A stretch of 64,000 bases of DNA. Source: Cinnamomum chago (taxonomy: Eukaryota; Streptophyta; Magnoliopsida; Laurales; Lauraceae). Each line of letters starts with the position of its first letter. Position 1 is the stretch's first letter. A program made the position numbers and the translations under genes. The stretch lies in contig CP142456.1 in assembly GCA_038049695.1 (NCBI GenBank), positions 45,922,001-45,986,000 on the forward strand, in the 5' to 3' direction. The notes beneath the pieces were generated by a model. It was not told the DNA's origin, did not search any database, and saw nothing but the letters and a program-made list of their open reading frames with translations. Below are positions 34,446 to 46,290 of this stretch, piece after piece.

Positions 34446-37057
34446 ATGGAGGGACATTCGTCCCAATCTAGGGTTAGTTTTTGTGATCCGGGGCACACGC
34501 CACAGTCACAGTAAGTTCACAAATCCCGACACGAATCATATGATGGGTATCAAGGGCAGTACAACCCCTTATATGATGATATGTCTAAAAATCCGAAGCA
34601 ATCCGTAAGGGACCGACTATGACTGGTCCACGCGACAGTCGCGTTCTCCAACCCCTTCTGTCAGCTCGACAGCATCTTCTTCTGAAGAGAGTCTCCCTCT
34701 GGGTGTTAAAATTGTCTCTTGATCTTGAGGGTCTCCTCGGATTGAACCACCTCAACAGGGTGTTGTCCTTCGGGAGTCACATAGGTCCATGGAGTACCCT
34801 GAAAACATCCATACTTCGTCCTCTAGGATCAATGAGTCAGCATTCATTGAGATCAATAGTGACCATGCTCGTGGGATGCATCTTCGGTATGTCTCTCCAG
34901 ATAGTAGGCATCGTTCTGCATCCCACACCGCAGCTCCTAGTCATCACTCTAGGTCCCCCTCGCTCATGAGAGAAACCCGTCATTCTCGCCGTCTAGAACC
35001 TATTAAGACCAGGGTCTCAAGGTCACCCACCCCAAGGCATAGGGATTCACACAATCATCATCAAGAACACGATCGAACCACTAGGCGCGACTCACTGATT
35101 GCCCTTCCGCCTACACCTAGGTCAAGTGATGAAATAACAGAATCGAGATATTATGATGATTACACTTGGGATCCTCGGAGAACAGTCTATGTTCCCCCAC
35201 CTTATTCAAATACAGTAGAACATCCATATTTCATTAAAACATATACGTGAACCCATCAAGATAGTCGCGTTCCTGGGTCGTCTAGTAGGGACCATCGAGA
35301 GGATCACCATGTAGGGATGCCAAAGCAAATTTATCAGAACGATCATATTCATTATGATCAATGGGTTGAGCATCGTCGAAGGAGCTATCCAAAGGAAGAG
35401 TCTCGAGGATATAAAGAGTATCGAGAGGAATATGACCAGTATTACCAGTCAAGGGTAGACCAGGATAAGCCTCCGATTCAAGCTAGGCATGAGAGAATTA
35501 GGCATCGAGCTGATTACTACGAGGGTGGATCAGATAGATTTTCTCCACGCCGTACACACCGTGAGCAAGATTATGACTCTCTGCCAAGACATAGGACCAA
35601 TGGGCCTATTTGTGAAACCATTAGGGGTCGACCTATGCCTGAGCAAGAAGATAGGGTAAGCGTACCACTCCGAGGATCAGTGAACCCATCTAGGATTCCA
35701 GCTCCACAACAACCTGACTTAACTTTTGCCTCTCAAATTCAGCCAGTTCAACCCCAGGCTACGCAAAATTCTCCTTACATCTTGCCTGGTCCTTTTCATG
35801 AACCCATTCATTTTCAAGCTACATCACACCCGGCTCAACCTTATCAAGTAACTCCACCTTGCCCCCCTCAAACCGATTCAAATGGGATCAAAGAAAGAAA
35901 AAAACAACTTGAAGGAATTAGGTTGGAGATGACAAAGGTGGCAAAGGGGGCCGTTGAGCCACGTCGGCTAGGGTTTAAGGATTTTTGTAGGTACCCTGGA
36001 GCTAGCTCTCCATTCCCTATTGAAGCCCCCAAGTTAACGTCTTTTAAGGGAAACACAGACCCACATGCACATCTAGTTTCCTTTCGCAATAAATGTCGAG
36101 TTATAGCAGACAATGATTCCCTCTTGATTGACTATTTCCAAGAATATTTAGAGGGTGATGCCCTTGTTTGGTTCCATTCTGTGCCTACACATGAATTCAA
36201 AACTTTTGAGGATGTAATCCAAAAATTCATGGACCAATACAAGCATTAGGTTAGTATTAGGCCAAGTTGGCACGACTTGGCTAACACCAAGCAAAAGCCC
36301 AATGAAGACTATGAGGAATTCGTGAACCGCTGGCGTTTGCTATATACCCGGTCTAGTGCTAGGCTGACCGATGGTGAAGCAATTAGAATGGTGATATCCA
36401 ATTTGCGGATGCCACTTAGACCGTGCATTTCACTTAGGGAAGCTCCAAAAACATTTGAAGCACTTTATGATAGGATATCAAGGATGAAACTTGACTATGA
36501 AGAAGGGATCCTTTTTTCACTCATGGACCCTAGGAAGCATGGGAATAGAAAAATACCCAGTCAATCAGGTACAGGAACGGGAAATACAAACACAATAGGG
36601 CCAGAGTCAAATGCTAATCTAGTTTGCCAAAATGATGCCTCTCGCAATAGGAATAACAGGTCATACCAAGCGTTTGTTCAGCAAGTTAGGAATACCCCTA
36701 ATCAAGATTACCGTAAAGTTCCCCATAATTATGAAAACAATGGAAACAAGGGGAACTATAGAAACAATGACCATGGTGAGAGGCGTCGAAGAGGACCCAA
36801 GCGCGACCATTACCCTCCACTTCCGCAACCCATCGATGTGGTTTTTTTGGAATTTGATGGAGACAAAAGGGATAACATTACCTCCGGAGAAACCACAATC
36901 GTGGCCCACATACTTGGATCGGAATAAGTTCTGTGTTTATCATAGATACCCCGGACACAATCTCGATGAATGTTTTATTTTGAGGGATCTTATATATGAG
37001 ATGAATGATGAAGGAAAAATCGATTGGGATGCAATTAAACCAATAAAAGAGCTCTGA
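34446..37057 (+). pseudogene. Gag of the giant element
   Basis: A likely start ATG at 34446 (MEGHSSQSR) is followed by stops and a frame change. From about 34720 the frame of 34789 runs through a basic, Arg/His/Ser-rich N-terminal region, broken by TGA at 35248. The capsid domain lies at about 36025-36520, with TSFKGNTDPHAHLVSFRN, LEGDALVWFHSVP and EEFVNRWRLLY, interrupted by TAG at 36247. A shift near 36905 leads to the nucleocapsid knuckle FCVYHRYPGHNLDECF (CX2HX4HX4C-type) at about 36930. In the family gag builds the virus-like particle and the knuckle binds RNA. At least three nonsense codons and two shifts make it dead. Confidence 0.85.
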
Positions 37058-38178
37058 AATAGACAACAGGGGATGAAACAAGGCATGAAGATTTATGACG
37101 ACCCATTGCCAAAACACGATGCCCCATCCTCCTCTGAAGCTGCAAAAGTCCTATTTGGGAAAAAAGGTGTGGAGCTCAACAATTGGAGCATACAATACCA
37201 TCCCCTTTTCCTAATCGAACATGAGGAAGATAAAATGATACTTGATACATGAAAGTATGGTCAGTACTTGGACCCATGGAATGAGATTGATCAAATTCAG
37301 AATAGACCTAGGTCACGACACATTTCAACCAGTGAGGTCAGGCAAACTGTAGCAAATCCTTTACCTCATCTAATGGAGGCACCGCTTAGGTCAGGAAGGG
37401 TTTACCCAACCAATCCTCCAATTATGCCTCGGCAAGAACTGAACATTTCCCTTTGGAGGAGGAGCAACATCCAAAATCGATTGAAGCTGGGAAAGAATAT
37501 GATCTTCTTAAACACCTTTCGAAAATCCCGGCCAAAATCTCAGTCTTTGAATTAATCAATGCGTCCTCGAGACACCAAAGACAATTGCTTGACGCAATCC
37601 AAAGAATGGAAGTACCCGAAAATATAACTCCAGAGCAGTTGGCTCAAACTATAGCAAGTGTGGCGAGTCCGGGGAAACCACAACCGATCACTTTCATTGA
37701 AGAAGAGATAGAAAAGATTCCACCAGAGGTAAGGACTTCACATCTGTGTTTAACAGTGGACCTCGCAGGATACAAGGTTAACGGAGCTTTGGTAGATACT
37801 GGGGCATCTTCAAACATATGTCCGGTCCACACATTTCAATCACTGAATTTAACCCTCAAAGATCTTATCCCAGCGCCAATGACTATTATTGGATATGATG
37901 GAATTTGAACTGCAGCAACTGGCAAGGTCAATTTGCTCACACGTGTAGGACCGATCGCCATTCCTCAGACTTACCATGTGGTAGATATCCCTGACAATTT
38001 GAACCTAATTCTCGGGCGACGATGGCTTGATGACATGAAGGCTGCTGCATCAACTAGACATCAATGTGTCAAATTCCCTTTTAACGATGTGATAATTAAA
38101 GTTGATGCAGATCCTCCTATGCTTGAATCAGAAATAAAGGCAATGCTCCCGACATTTGAAGTGATCCCAAGAGAATAA
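37058..38178 (+). pseudogene. Protease region of the giant element
   Basis: A linker (37058-37445) continues the second gag frame with stops at 37055 and 37250. It then shifts into the frame of 37453. The aspartic protease shows LVDTGASSNICP, with the catalytic DTG at 37795-37803, then a flap-like MTIIGYDG and LNLILGRRWLDDM, which fits the ILG motif of retroviral-type proteases. A TGA at 37906 and a TAA at 38176 interrupt it. In the family it cuts the polyprotein. The 3' half of this domain is repeated at 61423. Confidence 0.85.
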
Positions 38179-38969
38179 AATCAGGAAAAGATTTTTGGAT
38201 ATGGAGTTAACCCATTGATTTCTATTTTAGATGTTAGCCCCACAGAATGGGTAGGTCCCTTAAATCCGCCTCCTAAATACTCAAGCTTGATTGATGCAAC
38301 CTCTATCCTCCCAAAAGAAAATGGAGATTCCCACCAAGCTCATGGGTGGATTTTGATGAGAAAGTTGGGATATGAGCCAGGAACAGGATTGGGTCGAAAT
38401 AGCGATGGCATGGTTAGACCATATCACCCCGAGGTTAGGGCCGGAACAGAAGGGTTAGGATATGAACCAGGAATGGATAAATCTGGTGACTACGATTGGA
38501 ATCTACATGAACATTTTGTTAGACCAGCTGAACCACAGGATCGAGTTATTCAACCTGAATGAGATAACCTAAGCCCCAAAATTGATTTGGATTTTAGTGA
38601 TTCTGGAGAGTCGGATGATGACAACTGTGACATAGATGAACTCTTGGAGACTCTTGGAAAATTGTTTCGTAGCTACCAAAAAGGAGAAGATGATGGTCAT
38701 GATAGAAATTGGTCGATCTTTGATGGTGACCAAGATCACGACAAAAATCTGATGATTGAGAGCTCGAGGTCCGAACCTGCGATCATAAAACCTAAAGACT
38801 ATAAAGGGTCTGAATACATGAGGGAAGACTTGAGTGATATGTATGTAGCAGACTGCTACATGTTTTCCCAAGAGGATAATATGCCAAGAAAAAAAAAACG
38901 CCAATTTCATAACTTCAGGGCCCACAGAGTGAAGTTTGGGCATACTCCTACCAGGGACTCAATGAGGTG
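38179..38969 (+). pseudogene. G-patch domain and acidic region between protease and RT
   Basis: In the same frame as the protease, the translation reads HGWILMRKLGYEPGTGLGRN at 38341, followed by EGLGYEPG. This spacing of glycines and aromatic residues is that of a G-patch, an RNA/helicase-associated motif known in some plant Tat-lineage polyproteins. An acidic stretch (DLDFSDSGESDDDNCDIDE) and a basic RKKKRQFHNFRAHR segment follow. Stops at 38560 and 38968 break the frame. Its role in the element is unknown. A second, diverged copy lies at 61802. Confidence 0.75.
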
Positions 38970-39290
38970 ATCTTCCAACCAACCTTGAGCACTCCCTCTA
39001 GGGATTCAATTAGCTCATCAATAGGGTCATCTCAATGTCCCGAACTTGTACATAGTAGTTTAGGAAATTCAGATTGTAGGTTAGGAGGTTTGCATAACAG
39101 TTTAGGCAGTTTTCATGATAGCATAGAATTATCATCTTATCCCAAAAACCCAAAAAAAATAAATAATCCAAGGAAACCAGAAATAAGTAAGTCACCATTA
39201 GGAAGTGCAGGAGTCGTGCATAACCCAGAAAGGCATGCCATAGCAGGAAGATGGAGATTACCTCCCATTTGAGCAATCTAGGTTGGAGAC
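38970..39290 (+). other. Linker between G-patch and reverse transcriptase
   Basis: The pol frame has many stops here, while another frame is open for about 100 codons (38967-39272). The last codons before 39291 (PFEQSRLE) return to the pol frame and continue after the N1 insertion. Either two frameshifts or a spliced-out segment, as proposed for Ogre elements between protease and RT, would explain this. I see no convincing splice sites. Confidence 0.45.
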
Positions 39291-39544
39291 TATTAGGAAT
39301 TTTGTGTATTGCAATTTGATGGATGCATTATCATTCTAGCATCATTTGAATTTTCACACATGCATTGATTTAGAAAATCTTGAAATCTTGATTTATACAT
39401 GCATTGTTTTTAAGACTTTTAAAAATATTGATTTATGCATGTTTTGTTTTCAAACTTGGAAGCAATTTATTTTGTGGTCACATATTGTAGCTCACCCTAG
39501 TCACCCCCCCCCCCCCCTCTAGGGTTCGGATCCCCGGACTTTCT
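39291..39544 (+). repeat. N1 5' LTR (short form)
   Basis: It begins TATTAGGAATTTTG (TG mutated to TA), contains a C14 tract at 39504-39517 and ends 'cccggacttt' plus ct. It is about 250 bp, against 1.7 kb in N1b. Confidence 0.88.
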
Positions 39545-39546
39545 TT

Positions 39547-39558
39547 TGGTATCAGAGC
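39547..39558 (+). promoter_or_regulatory. N1 primer-binding site
   Basis: The sequence tggtatcagagc is complementary to the 3' end of plant initiator tRNA-Met and lies two bases after the 5' LTR. Confidence 0.9.
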
Positions 39559-42203
39559 GATGTTACTCCATTATAGGGCTTAACAACCCGGAGTTGATCC
39601 TTATTCGTTATGATCTAGACTAGAACCCTAGTGTTGTGTTTTATTGCATATCTTTGTAATGATTTCCACTATGATCGAAAATGAAATTTCCCCAAGTATC
39701 ATTTCACCACTCTAAGACTTTTTCAAGTTATATCTCCAAGAGTTGGTGAGTCCTCAAAGTGAACTCTCAAGGACAACCTAATCAAGACCTTAGGTGAATC
39801 TTCAAAGGTAGACTATTAGACTAACCTTAAGGCCTTGAACCTCTCTTGACCAACATATTCCTTTTAGTTATATCTAATTGTTGGTCATGTTACATTTGCA
39901 TTTTGTTTCTTTATAGTCACATCTCTTAAAATGCAATGTTTCTTTGTGATCATTTGATTTTGTCTTCACGAACTTTTAAGTTATATCTCATGGTTTTCAA
40001 AATCCTTTGATTGCAATATTATCATGATTGATTTGCATCTTTGTTTATTTAGTTACATTCTCTTTATGCAAATTGATTTTGATGTCTTACTTTATGTGGT
40101 TGGATATGGTGTCATTAATTTGCATGTTTGTGCCTAACTTGGTATATATGTCATTAATGCAAATTGATGATTGTTTATGTGCTTTATAGTAAAATCTTGT
40201 GTTATCATTTGAGCTTAATATGTACTTATGTGATTTAGTGTGCTAAGCTCATTTGGTATAATCCTCATATCCATTTCCCATTGCATTGTAAGCTTAGTAC
40301 ATTTGCTAGAGTGGAGATGTTGCATGATAGGTTAATGGATCATTTTAGATGAATTGGAATTAATTCATTGTTCTTAATAGGTATACCCATATATGAGATC
40401 CATCTTCATCTATATGCGATCCATGATGTCCCTCTAACTCCGTACCTTCTTGTGCTTGCATAGTTATATTCTTTATTGATGATATGGTATGAGTTAGATC
40501 TTGAGTGTTGATTGATCCTCTCTATGCAAATGTCAAATCGTTCTATGTATGGTTGTGATCTTAGTTATATTTGTAGAAACCATACTAGAAGTCAAATCCA
40601 TCCTCTATGCCTTCTAGTCATTTCTTTTTGGATGGTTATGATGATGATTCATGTATATTCTCTAAGTAATGTCATCCTTGTACATGTTTCAACATCATAG
40701 TAGTGATCTTGATCATATGAAACTCTTTGAAATCCATCCCTCGTATATCTATATGTTTGATGAATATCTTAGATGTTGAATTCATATGATTTTGACACTT
40801 TGAAAATTGCATGCATTACCAAGTTGTATCCTTTTGCATTCCAATTTATCTTGTTCATCACTATGCTCATTAGTTATATCTTTAAAAGTGATGAATATCC
40901 ATTTATGATGCTTGATGGAATTTTGTGTTTGTCACATCCTTGCTATTTATCATGTTGTCAAATTCAATTGGTTTCAATTGGTATAATCTTCGATTGATTT
41001 GATGTCATTTCTTGTGAATGTGATAGACCTTGTGTACATTGGATTGAACTTGATAGTAATATATTTGTTCCATGTCAGACTCCATTAGTATCATAATTTT
41101 CATGTTTGCCACCTCTCTTGCTCATATAGGTAAATCTCATGACCACCATATTTATGTAATCATAATCTTGGTTGGTTATTAGTTGAGGTTGGCTTCATGT
41201 TTGAATTTCATTTCACTCATCTTGCACATAATAGTCATATTTATTTATTGAATGAAATGATTTCAAAACTATCATAGCGTATGTTATTCATAGTTAAATT
41301 AATTAATGCTATGTTTAGTAAACCCCATAATATCATGGATAGCTCTAATTTGGATTTATCTTAATAGTTATATCCTTTATAACTCCATTTTAGAGTGATT
41401 GTTTTAATAGACTTATCTTTGAATCTCAATTGGTATTCTTTGTTTTCCCAATTGGTATCCATGATCGCTTTTCTCATTGACCTTGCTCTCTTTTGGTAAT
41501 TTGATCATATTGTGCTCTACAGTTAAACTTGTCTAATCCTTTCTTTGAAGTTGACCCTCAATTGGTTAAACCATTTTCTTCTTGAACCAAATAGTTATAT
41601 CTTTGTCAAAAGTTTGACAAAATGAGAGAATGGATTGAGGAGGAGTGTAAACCTTCATAGGAAGTATTAGTTTTGATTAAATTCACCCTTGTATTGACTC
41701 TTTACCCTTAGAGATTTCTTCCATACATGATAACCTGTTATATATTTCATTTTCGATTTCTTTTGTTAACAGGTGCTTCTAAAAGGTATTTTCCTTATTT
41801 CATGTGTGTAGGTACCTTTGCAATTTAATGTCAAAGGGGGAGAGAGCATTCAAGTTCTCTAAAGGGGAAGAGAATGTCCAAGCTTCCTAAGGGGTGATAT
41901 TGTATGATCTTCTACAGGGGGAGAGAATGCATATCTTGCCAAAGGAAGAGAGAGGCATGGTCAAAGGGGGAGAGGTGAAAGAAGAAAGCTTGGGAGCTAA
42001 AGAAGACGCTTGGCTAAAGAAAGAAAGAAGAAGAGAAAGCTTGAAGAATGATTAAGCTCCAAGCATCAAGAAGAATGAAGAAAAAGTCCAAGAGCCCAAG
42101 CTAAGAGAAGAAGCATCCAAGAGATTTCAAGACCTGTCCATCTTAGGGGGAGCTGAAGACTTAGTATGTAAATTCGGTGTTGAGTAAGTTGCCAGCAAAT
42201 TGC

Positions 42204-42215
42204 AAAGGGGGAGAT
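42204..42215 (+). promoter_or_regulatory. N1 polypurine tract
   Basis: The sequence aaagggggagat abuts the 3' LTR. Confidence 0.85.
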
Positions 42216-42462
42216 TGTTAGGAATTTTGTGTATTGCAATTTGATGGATGCATTATCATTCTAGCATCATTTGAATTTTCACACATGCATTGATTTAGAA
42301 AATCTTGAAATCTTGATTTATACATGCATTATTTTTAAGACTTGTAAAAATATTGACTTATGCATGTTTTGTTTTCAAACTTGGATGCAATTTATTTTGT
42401 GGTCACATATTGTAGCTCACCCTATTCACCCCCCCTCTAGGGTTCGGATCCCCGGACTTTCA
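42216..42462 (+). repeat. N1 3' LTR (short form)
   Basis: It begins TGTTAGGAATTTTGTG, has a C7 tract at 42429-42435 and ends ..CCGGACTTTCA. It shares with the 5' LTR the absence of the 1.45-kb middle seen in N1b. Confidence 0.9.
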
Positions 42463-43444
42463 GAGACCATTGTAGGTAGCATATCTAAGCTCGGTTACGA
42501 GCATGTACCCACCCTACCTGATCCAAACTCACTGTCTCTACAAAACCCAATGTCCGATGATGGTATGGGTGTATATGAGCTCGTAGAGGAAGAAGAAGAT
42601 GAGTCCCAGGATACTCAGCAATTTGATGACGTGATTAAGCGCTTTGATGAACAATCTCAAGCTGCTGCGGAGAAGACCAAGGAGGTCAACTTGGGAACTG
42701 AAGAGCACCCCAAGGTGGTGCAAATCAGCGCGACATTGGAACCATCTGAGGAACAAGAAATTTTGGGAGTTCTAAGAGAATACCATGATGTTTTCGCCTC
42801 AGATTATATTGATATGCCAAGACTAAACCCATCATTAGTAGAGCATCGCATCCCGTTGCAACCAAATGCCAAACCCGTGAAACAAAAGCTTAGACGAATG
42901 CTCCCTGACGTTGCTCTAAAAGTAAAAGAGGAATTTGATAAGCTGCATCAAGCTAAGTTTATCCGAGTTATCCTTTTTCTTGATTGGATAGCCAACATAG
43001 TCTCGGTAACTAAGAAGGATGGTTGTGTACGTGTGTGCATTGATTTTCGAAATTTGAACAAGTCTTCGCCCAAAGATGACTTCCCATTACCGCACATTGA
43101 TGTATTAGTTGATAACATTGCTGGTCATGCCATGTTGTCCTTTATGGATGGATATTCAGGATATAATCAAATCAAACTTTCTTCGGAAGACCAAGAGAAA
43201 ACATCATTCACCACACCATGGGGGACGTATTGTTATGTTGTTATGCCCTTCGGCCTAAAAAATGTCGGAGCAACATACCAAAGGGCAATGACAGCCATTT
43301 TTCAAGATATGATGCACGACTGTATGGAAGTCTACGTCGATGATATACTGGTAAAATCTAAGACTCGCGCTGGTCACATCAAGGCAGTAAGGTGTGTTCT
43401 TCAGAGATCAAGAGAGACTAAGCTTAGAATGAATCCAAAAATAG
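42463..43444 (+). pseudogene. Reverse transcriptase of the giant element
   Basis: The frame enters from the codon split by N1 and reads through KLGYEHVPTL, an acidic linker (EEEEDESQDTQQ), then the gypsy RT: VRVCIDFRNLNKSSPKDDFP, SFMDGYSGYNQIKLS (first catalytic Asp), TPWGTYCYVVMPFGLKN and YVDDILVKS (catalytic YVDD at 43333-43344). In the family it copies element RNA into DNA. The catalytic residues are intact, but a frameshift at about 43440, just after RMNPK, moves the rest of pol to another frame. Confidence 0.9.
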
Positions 43445-44216
43445 TGCGTGTTTGGAGTGTCAACGGGGAAACTTTTAGGATTTATGGTTAGCAATAGGGG
43501 AATCGAGGTGGACCCTGCTAAGATTAAAGCTATTCTCGAAATACGTCCTCCTAAAAATTTGAAACAATTGCGTGGACTTATATGACGACTCCAGTTTATT
43601 CGAAGGTTCATTTCTCAACATTCACAATGTTGTGAACCGTTCTATAAGTTGCTAAAAGGAGGAGCCATATTTATGTGGGACCATGAGTGCCAGAAAACAT
43701 TTAATGATTTGAAACACTATTTGTTGAACACCCCTATTCTCAAACCACCGGTCAAAGGACAACCCCTAATCTTATATGCTTCGGCTACTAAGCCAGTCAT
43801 TGGGATTGTACTAGGCCAGTACGATGAGTCAGGAAAGAAAGAACATGCGATTTACTATCTAAGCAAATCCCTTCTACCATATGAACAGAAGTATTCACCG
43901 ATAGAAAGGACTTGCCTAGCAGTGGTTTGGGCTGCCCAAAAACTTAGACATTATTTCTTAGCTCATTCTATACGACTTTTGACATGAATGGATCCTTTAA
44001 AATACATTTTCGAGAAGCCAATATCTTCCGGTTGAATCGCGAGGTGGCAAATGCTTCTGTCCAAATTTGACATAACATACGTGACATAAAAATCAATCAA
44101 AGGACAAGCCATTGCGGATCACCTCGCCCATCTTCCTTTGCCGACTTATGAAACTGTGAAAGATAAATTCCCAGAGGAAGAGCTGCTAAATGAAAATATT
44201 GTCAATGTTGAAAAGG
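43445..44216 (+). pseudogene. RNase H (gypsy type) of the giant element
   Basis: The frame of 43445 carries the RT connection (FGVSTGKLLGFMVS, GIEVDPAKIKAI) and the RNase H region LILYASATKPVIGIVLGQYD, HAIYYLSKSLLPYEQKYSPI and RTCLAVVWAAQKLRHYFLAH. Compared with active gypsy RNases H, the first Asp of the usual 'TDAS' is replaced by YAS, and other residues are altered. Tat-lineage elements typically have such a degraded first RNase H. Stops lie at about 43582, 43985, 44033 and 44087. Confidence 0.85.
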
Positions 44217-44610
44217 ATCTATGGACACCCTACTTTGATGGCTCATTGAATGAGACTGGTAGAGGGATAGGAATAGTACTTCAAAGTCCAGAGGGTGTCA
44301 TTATTCCCAAACCCTTTAAATTAAACTTTAATGTTACTAACAAAACAGTGGAATATGAAGCTTTGGTTGCAGGTCTTAGAGAAGCACTCTTTCTCAATAT
44401 CAAGAAGCTGAAGATTTTCGGTGACTCCAAGGTGGTCATTTCTCAAGTCCTGGGAGAATGGAAAGTCAATTCCCCAACATTGGCTAAGTACCACGAATTA
44501 TCCACAACACTGGCAGCCATGATTGAAAGAATATCATTTGTTTACATTCCCAGGGCCCTCAATAGGCTAGCCGATTCTCTTGCCACCCTTGCATTGATTT
44601 CCCATATGCC
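44217..44610 (+). pseudogene. Second, archaeal-type RNase H
   Basis: The translation shows TPYFDGSLNETGRGIGIVL, TVEYEALVAGLREAL, LKIFGDSKVVISQVLGEW and RALNRLADSLATLAL, giving the four acidic positions (D, E, D, D) of an active RNase H fold of the cellular/archaeal type. A second RNase H after the first is the diagnostic trait of Tat-lineage plant gypsy elements. It is open without stops and lies in a 337-codon frame (44138-45151), the best preserved part of pol. Confidence 0.88.
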
Positions 44611-44849
44611 CTTCAATGACACCACTAAGTCTTTTGTTATTAGAAAATTGAACTCTTCTGTAATAGACAGTTTCAACCCTGAGTTAAAATTGGCCATTGC
44701 TCCTTATCAACCTCAGTCCTTCACACAAAATGTTATTGGAGGTAAATCTCCTAAAATCATGAAAATTGAGTTCCTTGGGCGTATTCACCATGATGATGAT
44801 CTAATGGACAACAACCCATGGTTTTATGATATTAAAAACTATTTACTTG

Positions 44850-46026
44850 ATGGCTATATTATGGAATATGCCTCTAAGTCAGATAGACGCGCATTAAAAG
44901 AATTGGCTCAAAGATATACAATTGTAGGAGGACAACTCTATAAACCCTCATTTCAAGGAATTCTTCTAGATGTATTGACGCGCAAGAAGCAACTCATATC
45001 ATTTATGAGGCACACTCCGGGGTATGTGGTGGTCATGGTCAAATGCTCGCCAAGAAGATTCTTAGGCAAGGGTACTATAGGCCTACTTTGTAACGTGACT
45101 TGGCCGATTACGTCAAAAAGTGCAGAGAATGCTAACTTCATGCGGATCTAATTCATGCACCGGCATCCACTCTCCACCCCACCACGGCCCCATGGCCATT
45201 CTCTACGTGGCTTTTGACATAATTGGGCCTCTCACCCAAACCCTTGAAAATACTCACAATCATGCATTCATTTTGACCGCCACTGAGTATTACACAAAAT
45301 GGGCTGAAGCCGAGTCATTTGTACACATTACGGCCAATACTGTCATCTGTTTTATCATGAAAAGTATTATTACCCGATTTGGAGTTCCTAAGGTATATGT
45401 CACTGACAACGGTCCACAATTCACTTCACAAAAGATGTATGATTTATGTAACAAGTTTAACATCGAGTTGCACCATTCTAGTCCATACTATCCATAGGGA
45501 AACGGCCAAGCTGAAGCCACCAACAAGACTCTCATCAAGACCATCAAGAAGACACTTGAAACTTCGAAGGGAACAGATTGGCCACGCAGATTGGTTGAGG
45601 CACTTTGGGCCTACCGGACTTCCATTAGGACACCGACAGGAGAAACACCATTTTCTTTAACTTACGGGATGGAGGTCGTCCTTCCGTATGAGGTCCAGAT
45701 ACCCTCACTTAGGGTCCAGCTCGATAAGGACATGACTGTGGATCAACGACGAGAAGCTATACTCATGCAACTGGAACTGTTAGATGAGAAGAGGTTGAAA
45801 GCAGTAGAACACGCACAAGTCTACCAAAGGAGAATGTCAAGAGCGTACAACAAACATGTACTTGAAAGAAAGTTTGAAGTAGGTGACGTGGTCACAAAGA
45901 AGGTAAGCATCGACCAAATTGGGAAGGCCCCTATGTCATAAAGGAAGTATACCTTGGAAATCCATACAAGTCAGTTAATTCAGAAGGGGAGGAACTCCCT
46001 AATCCTTGGAATGCCATGTACTTGTG
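44850..46026 (+). pseudogene. Integrase of the giant element
   Basis: The zinc-binding HHCC region spans about 44985-45135 (HIIYEAH and CREC in a shifted frame, with a stop between). The core is in the frame of 45120, with AFDIIGPL (Asp at 45216), YVTDNGPQFTS (Asp at 45405) and NGQAEATNKT (Glu at 45513), so the DDE triad is present. A TAG at 45495 falls just before GNGQAE. The C-terminal ALWAYRTSIRTPTGETPFSL and KVLE-type region run to 45941. A last shift leads to the end LPNPWNAMYL and TGA at 46024. In the family it inserts the DNA copy. Confidence 0.88.
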
Positions 46027-46290
46027 AAAGTATGTGGTATAATTTATTCACGGTTTTGACACACATGCCAACCTGTTTACTTGTCTTACAATGACAATTA
46101 TTTCCTTAAGGTCTATTTTAATACAATCAATGACTTAGCACTCAAGATCCCACACACTTCCACTTTATACACAAAAATGGGGGAAATGACTGTCATACAC
46201 AAAATTTACCACGAACAAAGGTTTTGTCAAAAAAAAAAAAAAAAAAAAAGGAAAGAGAAGCCAAAAAAAAAAAGGTAGAGAAAAGTAATG

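Larger units (their letters stand above)
39291..42462 (+). mobile_element. N1: complete non-coding LTR retrotransposon (3172 bp)
   Basis: Short LTRs (39291-39544 and 42216-42462), a primer-binding site, a polypurine tract and a perfect gagac duplication (39286-39290, 42463-42467) define a full element. Removing it restores the host pol codon split across the site. The 2.7-kb interior is AT-rich, with a string of T-rich stretches and 'aaagggggagag' blocks, and holds no retroviral domain. It must have moved with proteins from another element. The tRNA-Met-type primer site and the TGTTAG start suggest a copia-type partner; this is inference. Confidence 0.93.

Noticed and set aside
36632-37057. 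A separate gene in the second gag frame
   Set aside because: Its 3' part is the nucleocapsid knuckle of gag. The frame change is a mutation within one polyprotein. The first part is out-of-frame translation of gag.
42271-43491. The 406-codon frame starting at 42271 as a gene with its own start
   Set aside because: Its first 64 codons are N1's 3' LTR read through by chance. The real sequence begins at the N1 target duplication at 42463, in frame with the codons before 39291.
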